Shown: positions 1 through 9,128 of the stretch, one piece after another
How the letters are laid out: each line of letters opens with the position of its first letter
Position numbering within the stretch: position 1 is the first letter of the stretch
Assembly (NCBI GenBank): GCA_026414765.1
Contig: JAOAIJ010000016.1
Span: 224,786-288,785, forward strand
DNA from: Clostridia bacterium
GTDB lineage: Bacteria > Bacillota > Clostridia > Acetivibrionales > DSM-27016
Reading direction: 5' to 3'
DNA length: 64,000 bases
Translations under genes and position numbers: made by a program
The notes under the pieces: model-generated
Told to the model about the DNA's origin: nothing
Database searches by the model: none
What the model saw: the letters and a program-made list of their open reading frames with translations, nothing else

Positions 1-17
1 ATTAAAGGAGTAGGAAT

Positions 18-713
18 ATGATAATTTCAATGCATCAGCCTGATTATATACCCTGGCTGGGGTACTTTTACAAGATAAATAAAACAGACATTTTTGTATT
101 CCTGGATGATGTACAGTATTCAAATACAGGGATGCACAACAGGAATCAAATAAAGACACCTCAGGGAAAGTGTTTTTTGACAGTGCCTGTAGCATATAGA
201 TTCGGCGACCTGATAAATCAGTGTATTACAAAAGATGAGCTGAATTGGAAGGAAAAACACCTGAAAACCATTGAAATGAACTATAAGCGGGCCCCACATT
301 TCAAGAGTTTTTTTGATATGTTCACTGAAGTCATATCAGCCAGGTATGGGAACTTGGCTGATATGAATATCGAAATAAACAAGAAGATATGTGAGTATTT
401 CGGAATAAAACCCCGGTTTGTAAGGTCTTCCGAACTCTGCATAAACACCACGGGAACACAAAGGATCATCGATATATGCAGACTATTTGATGCGGATGTA
501 TATTATTCAGGCAGAGGTGCAATGGCATATCAGAAACCGGAGATGTTCCGGGATAATGGTATATCCTTGGTGTATACTGATTACTCTCCTTTTGCCTACA
601 GTCAGCTCTGGGAAGGATTTGCCGACAGCCTGTCTGTTGTTGACTATATTATGAACCATGGCTTTAAGTGGCCTGACAATAAAAATTGTGAGATTATGAA
701 AGGGTATGGTTAA
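18..713 (+). CDS. WbqC-family protein of a polysaccharide locus
   Basis: The 231-residue protein opens with the WbqC-family signature MHQPDYIPWLGYFYKI and continues with the family's FLDDVQYSNTGMHNRN segment. WbqC proteins recur in O-antigen and capsule clusters. Their biochemical role is unsettled; aminotransferase or acyltransferase-like roles in making unusual sugars have been suggested. No signal peptide or membrane segment is visible, so it should act in the cytosol. The start at 18 has AAAGGAG about ten bases upstream. It is the first complete gene of a rightward polysaccharide operon whose beginning lies outside the window. The next glycosyltransferase gene starts within a few bases of its stop, which points to translational coupling. 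Confidence 0.85.
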   Translation: MIISMHQPDYIPWLGYFYKINKTDIFVFLDDVQYSNTGMHNRNQIKTPQGKCFLTVPVAYRFGDLINQCITKDELNWKEKHLKTIEMNYKRAPHFKSFFDMFTEVISARYGNLADMNIEINKKICEYFGIKPRFVRSSELCINTTGTQRIIDICRLFDADVYYSGRGAMAYQKPEMFRDNGISLVYTDYSPFAYSQLWEGFADSLSVVDYIMNHGFKWPDNKNCEIMKGYG

Positions 714-1932
714 GATGAATATTCTTTTTGTCACAGCTGTATGGGTAAACAAGGGTGAAAGCAACATATACAGCGATCTGGTACAGGAATTTATAAAACA
801 CGGCCATAGTATGACAGTGGCGACAGCAAATGAAAAGCGGGGTGACCGTCAGACCTGCCTTTCCTGTGAGGAAGGCATTGAAATATTGAGGATCAGTACT
901 GGCAGCATGCAGAAAACAAACAAGTTTAAGAAGACTATTTATTCCTTTGTTTATGGCATAAAACTATGGTATTCAACAAAAAAGCATATGAGAAAGAGGT
1001 ATTTTGATCTTATCATTTGTTCAACTCCACCTGTAACTATTTCCGGGGCGATTAAGCTTATCAAGCGGAAGTACAATGCAAAGATGTATCTACTGCTAAA
1101 GGATATTTGGCCCCAGTCGGCAGTGGATCTGCATGCAATGAGAAAAGGCGGAGCTGTGTGGACGGTTTTCAGGTTTTTCGAGAAATTGATGTACAGAAAC
1201 GCAGATTTTATAGGGTGTATGTCTCCCGCCAATATTAACTATTTAAAAAAGAACAATCCCTATTTGGACTCCGGAATAATCGAATTATGCCCGAATAGTA
1301 TGAAATTGCGCAATAACAAGGAGATTTGCCGTGACAGGATACGCAAAAAGTATAACCTTCCGCTTGAGGCTGTCATATTTATATTTGGCGGAAACCTTGG
1401 AATACCTCAGGGGGTAGGATTTCTACTTGAACTTATTGGCATAATGAGGGATAGAAAAGATGTATTTTTCCTAATAGCTGGAGATGGTACTGAAACTCCA
1501 AAAATCAAAAAATATCTAGCGGAAAATAAGCCTGAATGTGCGGCTTTTATAAGCAGGCTCAGGAAGGATGACTACGACGAACTGGTGCTTTCATGTGATG
1601 TAGGGATGATTCTTCTGAATAAATTGTTTACCATGCCGAACTTCCCGTCAAGGCTCTTGTCTTATCTTCACGCGGGGCTGCCGGTAGTGGCAGCGGTTGA
1701 TGAAGCGACTGATTTGGGGGATATCCTTTTGCAATACGGCTGTGGTGAAAAAGTACCGGCAGGAAATATAGAGGCTTTTGTCCGCGCAGTAGACAGATTG
1801 GCATCCAATGCTGCTTTGCGTACGGAAATGGGGAAAAGAGCAAGAAAGCTTCTTGAAACCGAATATTTGGTAGAGAAGACATATGAAACCATAATAAGGC
1901 ATTTTAAGAGGGAGGTGTCGGAATGTGTTTAA
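706..1932 (+). CDS. GT4-family glycosyltransferase, WbuB-like
   Basis: This is a roughly 405-residue GT-B glycosyltransferase. It has an N-terminal Rossmann lobe starting MNILFVTAVWVNKGESNIY, a central LLKDIWPQSAVDL segment as in WbuB-type enzymes, a donor lobe opening with IFGGNLGIPQGVG, and MPNFPSRLLSYLHAGLPVV near residue 310. WbuB-type enzymes transfer L-FucNAc, and the next three genes make UDP-L-FucNAc, so that donor is a reasonable inference. ATG at 706 sits directly against the AAAGGG ribosome site. ATG at 715, two bases after the upstream stop, is the better-spaced start. The 3' end overlaps capE by 8 bases. Confidence 0.85.
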   Translation: MVKMNILFVTAVWVNKGESNIYSDLVQEFIKHGHSMTVATANEKRGDRQTCLSCEEGIEILRISTGSMQKTNKFKKTIYSFVYGIKLWYSTKKHMRKRYFDLIICSTPPVTISGAIKLIKRKYNAKMYLLLKDIWPQSAVDLHAMRKGGAVWTVFRFFEKLMYRNADFIGCMSPANINYLKKNNPYLDSGIIELCPNSMKLRNNKEICRDRIRKKYNLPLEAVIFIFGGNLGIPQGVGFLLELIGIMRDRKDVFFLIAGDGTETPKIKKYLAENKPECAAFISRLRKDDYDELVLSCDVGMILLNKLFTMPNFPSRLLSYLHAGLPVVAAVDEATDLGDILLQYGCGEKVPAGNIEAFVRAVDRLASNAALRTEMGKRARKLLETEYLVEKTYETIIRHFKREVSECV

Positions 1933-2929
1933 AGATAAAGTACTCTTATTGACCGGTGGCACCGGTTCATTCGGCAATGCGGTATTGAAAAGGTTTTTGG
2001 ATACTGATATTGGAGAAATCCGTATTTTTTCAAGAGATGAAAAAAAGCAGGATGATATGCGTAAAAAATTCAAAAATGGCAAAATATCCTTTTATATAGG
2101 TGATGTTAGGGAATATTCAAGTATTTTAAATGCAATGCGCGGTGTGGATTATATTTTTCATGCGGCAGCATTGAAACAGGTGCCTTCCTGTGAGTTTTTC
2201 CCTTTAGAGGCTGTCAAGACAAATGTTATCGGAACCTGTAATGTACTGGATGCTGCCATAGCAGAAGGTGTTAAAAAGGTCATATGCCTTTCCACAGATA
2301 AAGCTGTATATCCTGTAAATGCTATGGGTATTTCCAAAGCACTGATGGAGAAGGTGACGATAGCAAAGGCGAGGACAGTACCTGTCGGGAAGTGTACCAT
2401 AGCCTGTACCCGTTATGGAAACGTAATGGCATCCAGAGGTTCTGTGATTCCGCTCTTCATGTATCAGATCAAGAATGGCCTGCCTATAACCATTACAGAA
2501 CCATCAATGACGAGATACCTTATGTCACTTGACGAAGCTGTGGAATTGGTAATGTTTGCATTTGAGAATGCAAAGCCCGGTGATATTTTCGTCCAAAAAG
2601 CGGCAGCATGCACTATAGGCGACCTGGCAAAGGCCATGTTAGAACTGTTTAAAGCAGATAATGAAATAAAGATTATCGGAACGAGACATGGAGAAAAGTT
2701 GTATGAGACACTGCTTACCCGTGAAGAGATGCTGCACAGTGATGATATGGGCAATTACTTCAGGATTTCCGCTGATAATAGGGATCTGAACTATGACAAA
2801 TATTTCGTAGAAGGAGAAGTTATGGCCTATGATCAGGAATATAACTCCTATAATACCAAACTGCTCACAGTTGAGGAAATCAAGGATTTGCTTCTAACAC
2901 TTGATATTGTCAAAAAGGAGTTGAACTAA
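1925..2929 (+). CDS. capE: UDP-GlcNAc 4,6-dehydratase/5-epimerase (CapE/FnlA/WbjB type)
   Basis: This extended short-chain dehydrogenase catalyses the first step of UDP-L-FucNAc synthesis: 4,6-dehydration of UDP-GlcNAc with C5 epimerisation. The NAD(P)-binding motif GGTGSFGNAVLKRF is at residues 11-24. The FlaA1/CapE-type active site is visible as STDKAVYPVNAMGISK, where Met replaces the usual Tyr. Further family segments are TRYGNVMASRGSVIPLF and the C-terminal HGEKLYETLLTREEM. The length of 334 matches the family. Translation starts at GTG 1925, overlapping the upstream stop by 8 bases, with GGGAGGTG upstream. capF begins one base after this stop. Adjacent capF and capG exclude a pseudaminic acid-type role. 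Confidence 0.92.
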   Translation: MFKDKVLLLTGGTGSFGNAVLKRFLDTDIGEIRIFSRDEKKQDDMRKKFKNGKISFYIGDVREYSSILNAMRGVDYIFHAAALKQVPSCEFFPLEAVKTNVIGTCNVLDAAIAEGVKKVICLSTDKAVYPVNAMGISKALMEKVTIAKARTVPVGKCTIACTRYGNVMASRGSVIPLFMYQIKNGLPITITEPSMTRYLMSLDEAVELVMFAFENAKPGDIFVQKAAACTIGDLAKAMLELFKADNEIKIIGTRHGEKLYETLLTREEMLHSDDMGNYFRISADNRDLNYDKYFVEGEVMAYDQEYNSYNTKLLTVEEIKDLLLTLDIVKKELN

Positions 2930-4045
2930 GTGAAAAATGTATTAGTCACGGGTGCATCAGGCTTTATTGGAAAAAACCTCACAACTGCGTTGAAACAGAT
3001 GGACGGAATTGCTTTAATGCAGCATGACATCAGTGATTCTACAGAGGTTTTGGAAGAATATATAAAACAGGCAGATTTTGTTTTCCACCTGGCAGGAGTT
3101 CACCGCCCTCCGGATGAAAGGGAATTTCAGACCGGAAATACAGGCTTTACGGAACAACTGCTGGATATAATGGATAGATGTAATTACAAGGAAACAATAG
3201 TTTACTCGTCTTCGATTCAGGCAGTGCTGAATAATCCTTATGGACGAAGTAAAAAAGCAGCTGAAGAGGCAATTACAGCATGGGCTGAAAAGAATGGGTC
3301 AAAGGCCTATATATATAGATTGACAAATGTTTTCGGGAAATGGGCAAGGCCGGATTATAATTCGGTTGTGGCAACGTTTTGTCATAATATTGCATGCAAT
3401 CTCCCGATAAAAATCTCTAATCCTGAACAGGAAATAAAATTTGTCTATATAGATGACGTCGTAGAAGAATTCATCAATGCACTTAAGGGGACTCCTAATA
3501 TGGCCCAGGATGGATTTTGCCATATTCCCCGCGTATTTAAAATATCTCTTGCCCAACTCGCGGAGACTATACGGAGCTTCAAAAAAAGCAGGGAAACGGT
3601 TGTTTTGCCGGACTTTTCCAGTGATTTGATCAGATTTCTCTATGCAACTTATACGTCCTATCTGGATGCTGACAACTTAGAGTATGCCGTAGAAATAAAA
3701 GAAGACAATAGGGGGTGGCTGGCTGAGCTGCTAAAATCAAAATCTTTTGGTCAGATTTTTATTTCACGGACAAAACCCGGTATCAAAAGAGGAAACCATT
3801 GGCATCACACAAAAGCAGAGAAGTTTGTTGTACTGGAAGGTAAGGCTGTGATAAAGCTGATGAACCTCAATGGAGGGGATGTAATAGAGATACCGGTGGA
3901 AGGTGACAATCTGAAAATAGTTGATATTCCTGCAGGTTATGCACACTCCATCGAAAATACGGGACATTCTGATCTGGTTACCCTGTTTTATGCAAATGAG
4001 ATATTTGATAAACAAAAGCCTGACACATACTTTGCGGAGGTGTGA
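2930..4045 (+). CDS. capF: UDP-2-acetamido-2,6-dideoxy-hexulose reductase with cupin domain (CapF/FnlB/WbjC type)
   Basis: This bifunctional enzyme performs the second step toward UDP-L-FucNAc, NADPH-dependent reduction to UDP-6-deoxy-L-talose-type sugar. The N-terminal SDR domain starts with VTGASGFIGKNL and carries the catalytic YGRSKKAAE. The C-terminal cupin, from about residue 245, has RGNHWHHTKAEKFVVLEG and GYAHSIEN, whose His and Glu residues fit the CapF zinc site. The length of 371 is normal for this two-domain fusion. Translation starts at GTG 2930, directly after the capE TAA, with AAAGGAG inside the capE end. It lies between capE and capG in the order seen in Staphylococcus aureus and Pseudomonas loci. 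Confidence 0.92.
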   Translation: MKNVLVTGASGFIGKNLTTALKQMDGIALMQHDISDSTEVLEEYIKQADFVFHLAGVHRPPDEREFQTGNTGFTEQLLDIMDRCNYKETIVYSSSIQAVLNNPYGRSKKAAEEAITAWAEKNGSKAYIYRLTNVFGKWARPDYNSVVATFCHNIACNLPIKISNPEQEIKFVYIDDVVEEFINALKGTPNMAQDGFCHIPRVFKISLAQLAETIRSFKKSRETVVLPDFSSDLIRFLYATYTSYLDADNLEYAVEIKEDNRGWLAELLKSKSFGQIFISRTKPGIKRGNHWHHTKAEKFVVLEGKAVIKLMNLNGGDVIEIPVEGDNLKIVDIPAGYAHSIENTGHSDLVTLFYANEIFDKQKPDTYFAEV

Positions 4046-4048
4046 CCA

Positions 4049-5173
4049 ATGCCGAAATTGAAGCTTATGACCATTGTCGGTACCAGACCGGAAATCATAA
4101 GGCTTTCGGAATGTATAAAGGCCTGTGACAACTATTTTGAACATATTCTTGTTCATACAGGCCAAAACTGGGATTATTCACTAAATAAGGTTTTTTTTGA
4201 GGATTTACAACTCCGGGAGCCGGATTTCTATCTGGATGCAGCAGGAGGAAATCTGGGAGAAAGCATTGGTAACATAATAAGCCGGTCATATGAGGTGATG
4301 AATAGGGAAAAGCCGGAGGCGCTGCTGGTACTTGGAGATACTAACAGCTGCCTGGCAGCCATAGCTGCAAAAAGGCTAAAAATTCCCATATTCCATATGG
4401 AAGCCGGAAACCGCTGCTTTGACCAGAATGTGCCTGAGGAGACAAATAGGAGGATTGTGGATCATATCAGCGATATAAACCTTCCTTATACCGAGCACAG
4501 CAGGAGGTATCTCATTGCCGAGGGAATACGGAAAGAACACATTTTTGTTACAGGTTCGCCAATGACAGAGGTTTTGAATAAGAACCTTGATAAGATAAAC
4601 GGAAGTACGGTATTGAACGAGCTGGGTCTGGAGCCGGGCAAATATTTCGTTGTATCGGCGCATAGAGAGGAAAATATAGAACATGATGAAAGCTTTTTTT
4701 CACTTATGGACGCATTAAACCAACTGGCGGAGAAATACAAGTATCCGATAGTGTACTCGACACATCCCCGCGCATGGAAGAAGATAAGCGAAAGTGGGTT
4801 TGTATTTCACGAGCTGATTAAAAAACTAAGACCTTTTGGCTTTTTTGATTATAACAAGCTCCAGTTAAATGCATTTTGTGTACTTTCAGACAGTGGCACG
4901 TTATCTGAGGAGTCAGCAATATTGGGGTTTCCGGGAGTTTTGATAAGGACGTCCACGGAAAGACCTGAAGCTGTTGACAAGGGAACTGTTTTGCTGGGAG
5001 GTATAAAATTTGGGGATATTGACCAGGCTGTCGAGCTTTGTACAAATATGGATAAGAAAGAAAAGAGTGTACTGGCGTATGACTACAGGGATACAAACGT
5101 TTCAATGAAAATAGTCAGAATAATTCAGGGGTATACAAAGATTATCAACAGGTTTGTCTGGTTGAAAACGTAA
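4049..5173 (+). CDS. capG: UDP-GlcNAc 2-epimerase family enzyme (CapG/FnlC/WbjD type)
   Basis: The 374-residue protein is a non-hydrolysing UDP-N-acetylhexosamine 2-epimerase, last in the UDP-L-FucNAc pathway. Family landmarks are the N-terminal VGTRPEIIRLSE, HTGQNWD, LGDTNSCLAAI, HMEAGNRCFD followed by PEETNRRIVDH, SAHREENIE, and the C-terminal donor loop LSDSGTLSEESAILG. GGAGGTG precedes ATG 4049. Only three bases separate it from capF, so the three enzymes are co-translated. With capE and capF present, FucNAc rather than ManNAc is the expected product. The upstream WbuB-like transferase is the likely user of the nucleotide sugar. Confidence 0.92.
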   Translation: MPKLKLMTIVGTRPEIIRLSECIKACDNYFEHILVHTGQNWDYSLNKVFFEDLQLREPDFYLDAAGGNLGESIGNIISRSYEVMNREKPEALLVLGDTNSCLAAIAAKRLKIPIFHMEAGNRCFDQNVPEETNRRIVDHISDINLPYTEHSRRYLIAEGIRKEHIFVTGSPMTEVLNKNLDKINGSTVLNELGLEPGKYFVVSAHREENIEHDESFFSLMDALNQLAEKYKYPIVYSTHPRAWKKISESGFVFHELIKKLRPFGFFDYNKLQLNAFCVLSDSGTLSEESAILGFPGVLIRTSTERPEAVDKGTVLLGGIKFGDIDQAVELCTNMDKKEKSVLAYDYRDTNVSMKIVRIIQGYTKIINRFVWLKT

Positions 5174-5176
5174 AGG

Positions 5177-6286
5177 GTGATGATGCAAATGCGGATTGTG
5201 ATCGTAAATGTGGCTGCGACTTGCGGAGGGGCCTTGTCTGTGCTTACGGATTTTTATAATGATATCTGTAGCAATCCATGCGGCCACCAGTGGATATTTA
5301 TTGTCAGTACTCCTGTGCTTGAAGAAACAGCAGATGTAAAAGTCAGAAGGGTTCCCTGGGTTTTCAGAAGCTGGTGGCACCGGATTTATTGGGAGCTTTT
5401 TGTGGCAAGTAAAGTGATTGATGAATATAAGCCTGATGTTGTTCTTACATTGCAAAGCACCATGGTTTTACGGACCAAGATTCCTCAGGTGGTATATGTG
5501 CAGCAGGCAATTCCGTTCCAAAAGCTGCAAAGGTTTTCATTTCTGAAGAAAAAAGAGAGAGTGCTGGCTTTTTATCAATACTTCTACGGATATCTGATCA
5601 AAAGATCGATAGTGAATGCAGCTGCTGTCGTCATGCAGAGCCAATACTTAAAGGATGCTGCATCGGATATAGATCAAAAGCTTGCAGGGAAAATCCATGT
5701 AATTCCTCCTAAAGTGAAAATTCCTGAATATATCAGTACAGATTCCCACAAGCCCTGTACTTTGAACAGATTTTTCTATCCTGCTGCTTACCTGGTATAT
5801 AAAAATCATAAGTGTATTTTTGAAGCTATGAAATATCTCCTGGAAACAGATAAACGGGATTTTAGCGTTAGCTTAACGGTTAGTGCCGGGGAAATAAGAA
5901 ATGATATAGGCAAATTTAAGCCGGACTTATGGAGAAATCTGCAGCTGACCGGAAGGATCAAACGCGATGAAGTATTAAGAAAGTATGGTGAAACTGTATT
6001 GGTCTTTCCATCCTATATAGAATCCTTCGGTATGCCGCTATGCGAGGCGATGATGGCGGGAACACTAATCCTTGCTGCTGATTGCCCTTATGCACGTGAG
6101 GTTATTGGGGAATACAGGAATGCATATTTCTTTGATCCCTTTGACAGCAGAAAGCTTGCGGAATTGATGCTAAAAGCAATAAACGGAGAGATAGGCAGAA
6201 TCAATGAAAAAACTAAAATTCGGAAAACAGAGAATAGAAGTATGGTAGAGGTTTTGGAAAATGTTGCAGGAAAACAGAGTTTGTGA
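5177..6286 (+). CDS. GT4-family glycosyltransferase
   Basis: This is a roughly 365-residue GT-B enzyme. The acceptor lobe begins MRIVIVNVAATCGGALSVL. The donor lobe holds the GT4 E-x7-E element in PSYIESFGMPLCEAM, then GTLILAADCPYAREVIGEY. The sugar it transfers cannot be read from the sequence; its position in the cluster suggests a later repeat-unit residue. Candidate starts are GTG 5177, ATG 5180, ATG 5183 and ATG 5189. The ribosome site AAAGGG at 5173-5177 favours 5183 or 5189. The 3' end overlaps the polymerase gene by 26 bases. Confidence 0.85.
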   Translation: MMMQMRIVIVNVAATCGGALSVLTDFYNDICSNPCGHQWIFIVSTPVLEETADVKVRRVPWVFRSWWHRIYWELFVASKVIDEYKPDVVLTLQSTMVLRTKIPQVVYVQQAIPFQKLQRFSFLKKKERVLAFYQYFYGYLIKRSIVNAAAVVMQSQYLKDAASDIDQKLAGKIHVIPPKVKIPEYISTDSHKPCTLNRFFYPAAYLVYKNHKCIFEAMKYLLETDKRDFSVSLTVSAGEIRNDIGKFKPDLWRNLQLTGRIKRDEVLRKYGETVLVFPSYIESFGMPLCEAMMAGTLILAADCPYAREVIGEYRNAYFFDPFDSRKLAELMLKAINGEIGRINEKTKIRKTENRSMVEVLENVAGKQSL

Positions 6287-7568
6287 TCTTCGTAATCCGG
6301 CCTTTAAACCGGATAATTTGCTATATGGGGTTGTAGTCATCATTACATTTTTGTTTGCAGTAATCCAGTATGCTGCGATAATCACAGTATTCTATACTGC
6401 AATCCTTGTATATGTACTTTTTCGGAACAGGTTAATAATGCATTTAAATAGCTTCATGTATCTAATAACCCTAATGATGGGCATGATTTTATTTCAAATA
6501 GTTTTTTTGAATAATACCATGCTATTCAATTCCGGGTTTGCAGTCAAGGAACTATCGAGGCTGGTTATCTACCTGCTGATATTTCTTGTAATTATGAATA
6601 TTAACGTAGACTTTGACTGTATGTACAAACTATGGGTAGCTCTGCTGTATTTGTCTCTGATAATTCAGGTGATTCAGTTTACTAAAGTCATAATGATTGA
6701 TGACTGGTTAAGGCTTATTTACGGTGAATCTCAGGGAATAGATATGACGGTTGCGTACAGTACCATGGAGTATTTCCGCTCAGGGGCATTATTTTTGAAC
6801 TGCAACCAATATATCAAATTTGCTTTGCTGGTATACTGCATTATTCTTCAAAAGATTGAAATAGATTATTTACAGGGACAAAGACTGGGGGTAATCAGGC
6901 ACTTAACTCCGGTTGCTGCAGTTTTTGCTTCGATTGTATTTTCTGGTTCCAGGACAGGGTTTATTATCTTTGCCCTGATAAGCATTGCTTTTGCTGCATA
7001 TTTCTTAAGTATGAGCTTTCCCCGCCTGAGTATGAAAGGCTTTATAGCTGTGGTAATAACATCAGCGGTCATGGTAATTATATGTTTGGGTATTATTATT
7101 GCCTTTAGCGGCAGGATTGCAGGACTGATGAAAGATTTCAGGATATTTCACATACTGCTGGGGCTTGACACATCTATGGCATACAAGTCCAATACTTTTC
7201 TCAATTTGATAGAGGATGCGGGCATAGGAAATCTTCTCCTGGGCTTTGGAGTTTTTGACACCTCCGGCTGGGAGTCCACACTGATAGATTTTGATCTCGG
7301 CTATATGATTTCCTTTTTCGGAGTATTCGGCTTATTTTTCTATTGTCTGCTGATTGTGAGCATTCTCAGCAAAAACAGGTGCGAAGGCAGTGTTTTTCAC
7401 ATTATTCATTATGGAGCCATCGCAGTTATTATTTTTAGTTCCCTTTCCAGCGGAGTTTTTCTCAATCTGAGGGTTTTTTCAGTTATGATTTGCGCATTAT
7501 TTGTGAAAAAGCAGATAAGAAGTTGTATTAAAAGGAATGGTATTGACAGATATGAACGCAACACTTAG
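6261..7568 (+). CDS. O-antigen/capsule polymerase-like membrane protein (Wzy-like)
   Basis: The 435-residue protein is very hydrophobic, with roughly ten to twelve predicted membrane spans. A long central non-membrane loop lies around residues 285-325, between spans beginning with IAVVITSAVMVIICLGIII and the GLFFYCLLIVSIL span. The SGSRTGFIIFALI segment resembles the conserved region of O-antigen ligase and polymerase proteins. Such proteins join lipid-linked repeat units outside the membrane. Wzy sequences diverge fast, so assignment rests on topology, length and location beside a flippase and transferases. It overlaps both neighbours (26 and 32 bases), as is common in compact polysaccharide operons. 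Confidence 0.75.
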   Translation: MLQENRVCDLRNPAFKPDNLLYGVVVIITFLFAVIQYAAIITVFYTAILVYVLFRNRLIMHLNSFMYLITLMMGMILFQIVFLNNTMLFNSGFAVKELSRLVIYLLIFLVIMNINVDFDCMYKLWVALLYLSLIIQVIQFTKVIMIDDWLRLIYGESQGIDMTVAYSTMEYFRSGALFLNCNQYIKFALLVYCIILQKIEIDYLQGQRLGVIRHLTPVAAVFASIVFSGSRTGFIIFALISIAFAAYFLSMSFPRLSMKGFIAVVITSAVMVIICLGIIIAFSGRIAGLMKDFRIFHILLGLDTSMAYKSNTFLNLIEDAGIGNLLLGFGVFDTSGWESTLIDFDLGYMISFFGVFGLFFYCLLIVSILSKNRCEGSVFHIIHYGAIAVIIFSSLSSGVFLNLRVFSVMICALFVKKQIRSCIKRNGIDRYERNT

Positions 7569-8322
7569 AAAATATGTTTTGAATCTGGTACCTTATGTAG
7601 GACGGTTTGCTGTGAACAAAAATATTCCTGTCATCTACTACCACGATATTGTAGAGGACGGAAAGGGAGAAAGCTATTCGAAGACAGATGTTTCAGTATT
7701 TAAAAGGCATATGGAGTTTTTACACCGGAGTGGGTACAAGACATATACTTTTGATGAATTGGAGGATGTATCGCTGATAAAGACACAAGAAAAGAAAGTT
7801 TTAATTACATTTGATGACGGGTATGTATCAAATTATTCCATAGTTTTTCCTGTCTTAAAGGATTTAGGCCTGAAGTTCAATATATTTGTCGCAGCAGGTG
7901 AAATAGAAAACAGCAACGAGAAGTATTTGAAGCCTGAAATGATCTATGAGATGGCCTGTTCCGGTATTGCTGGTTTTGGAGCACATACCTTTTCACATAT
8001 TGATGCTACACAAATACATGAGAACAATTTTGAAAAAGAAGTAATATATACCAATAGGTATTTACGGGATATCACAGGGGCTGACGTTAAGGATTTTTGT
8101 TTCCCTTTCGGGCATTACAACTGGAAAACCCTATCATACCTTTCCCGGAAGAATATATACAAAAGACTGTATACTTCGGATCATATGCCAGTAAGATCAA
8201 TATCTGAAACAACTGTCATAGGTAGGATAGGCATAGAAAACAATGACAATATGGATGTTTTTATTAAAAAACTTAAGGGGTGGTATGACATTCTTTACTA
8301 CCTGCACAGCGGGAGGGTATGA
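7537..8322 (+). CDS. Polysaccharide deacetylase (CE4/NodB fold)
   Basis: This 261-residue CE4-type deacetylase shows the family motifs in order: YYHDIV, the metal/base motif TFDDGYVSNY, the zinc ligands HTFSHID, and CFPFGHYN. The catalytic Asp pair and both His residues are present, so it should be active on an N-acetylated sugar. No clear signal peptide is seen, which hints at action on cytosolic or membrane-proximal lipid-linked sugars rather than exported wall polymer. The start is uncertain. ATG 7537 touches the AAAGGA ribosome site; TTG 7543 or ATG 7552 are better spaced. Its end shares ATGA with the next gene. Confidence 0.85.
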   Translation: MVLTDMNATLRKYVLNLVPYVGRFAVNKNIPVIYYHDIVEDGKGESYSKTDVSVFKRHMEFLHRSGYKTYTFDELEDVSLIKTQEKKVLITFDDGYVSNYSIVFPVLKDLGLKFNIFVAAGEIENSNEKYLKPEMIYEMACSGIAGFGAHTFSHIDATQIHENNFEKEVIYTNRYLRDITGADVKDFCFPFGHYNWKTLSYLSRKNIYKRLYTSDHMPVRSISETTVIGRIGIENNDNMDVFIKKLKGWYDILYYLHSGRV

Positions 8323-9104
8323 AAATGTTTGAGGTTATAGATGGTATAGAATATTTTTGTGAATGGAGCAGCAAAATGGCTGCCAAAGAAATCGGGGATT
8401 TCATTTATGTACAGAACGAGGTTTTTGACACTCACATAGGGTATTCATACTTTAAGCATAAATTTATCGATAATATCTATGGAGATTCTCTCATAGTAAT
8501 TGCCTATATAAACGGGGCACCGGCTGCGGCAAGGGCAATGTGGCGTAATGATTTGGATACCGGCAGACGGCAAGCGTATCAGCCTTGCGATACTGCAGTT
8601 TTATATAAATACCGTGGATGTGGAATATTCAAGGTTATGACGACATTGGCAAAAAGCAGATTACCCCATAAAAGCATTCTTTACAATTTCCCCAATAAAA
8701 ACTCCTATCCAGGCTATAAAAAGCTGGGGTGGAGGGATATAGGAAGCTACTGCTATCGTATTTGGTTTGGCTTCAGACAATATGAAAAGGAGCACCCTTT
8801 TCTGATAGACAGTGAGTACGTAAAGTGGTGGTTTGGAAGTAGAAAAGATAGGGATTTTTGTGTAGTCAGCCGGAAGGGGCAGCATTATTTGATGAGGAGA
8901 AGGAAGTACAATATCTATATAGCAATCGGGAAAATATGTGAAAGTGATGCAGTAATGTTCAGGAAAACCAGATTTCCAATCATCTTGTTTTATTCTCAAA
9001 AAAAATCTTTTTTTCACAGGTTTTCAAGCCTGATAAGGGTTGTAGCTTCAGGGGATGCTCCAATAGATATAAAAATACCCTTATATAAAATTGATGCCAT
9101 ATAG
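8319..9104 (+). CDS. GNAT-like acyltransferase of the polysaccharide cluster
   Basis: This 261-residue protein has a GNAT-type core. Strands around SLIVIAYINGAPAAARAMWRN lead into the acetyl-CoA region DTAVLYKYRGCGIFKVMTTLA and then FPNKNSYPGYKKLGWRDIG, as in GNAT proteins of polysaccharide loci. It probably acetylates an amino sugar or an alcohol on the repeat unit; the acceptor cannot be deduced. The start is either ATG 8319, overlapping the previous stop as ATGA, or ATG 8325, which is better spaced from GGGAGG. The C-terminal 80 residues (MRRRKYNIYIAIGK onward) form a second small alpha/beta portion without recognised motifs. Confidence 0.7.
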   Translation: MKMFEVIDGIEYFCEWSSKMAAKEIGDFIYVQNEVFDTHIGYSYFKHKFIDNIYGDSLIVIAYINGAPAAARAMWRNDLDTGRRQAYQPCDTAVLYKYRGCGIFKVMTTLAKSRLPHKSILYNFPNKNSYPGYKKLGWRDIGSYCYRIWFGFRQYEKEHPFLIDSEYVKWWFGSRKDRDFCVVSRKGQHYLMRRRKYNIYIAIGKICESDAVMFRKTRFPIILFYSQKKSFFHRFSSLIRVVASGDAPIDIKIPLYKIDAI

Positions 9105-9128
9105 TGTGAATACAGGGGGAGACTTTTT

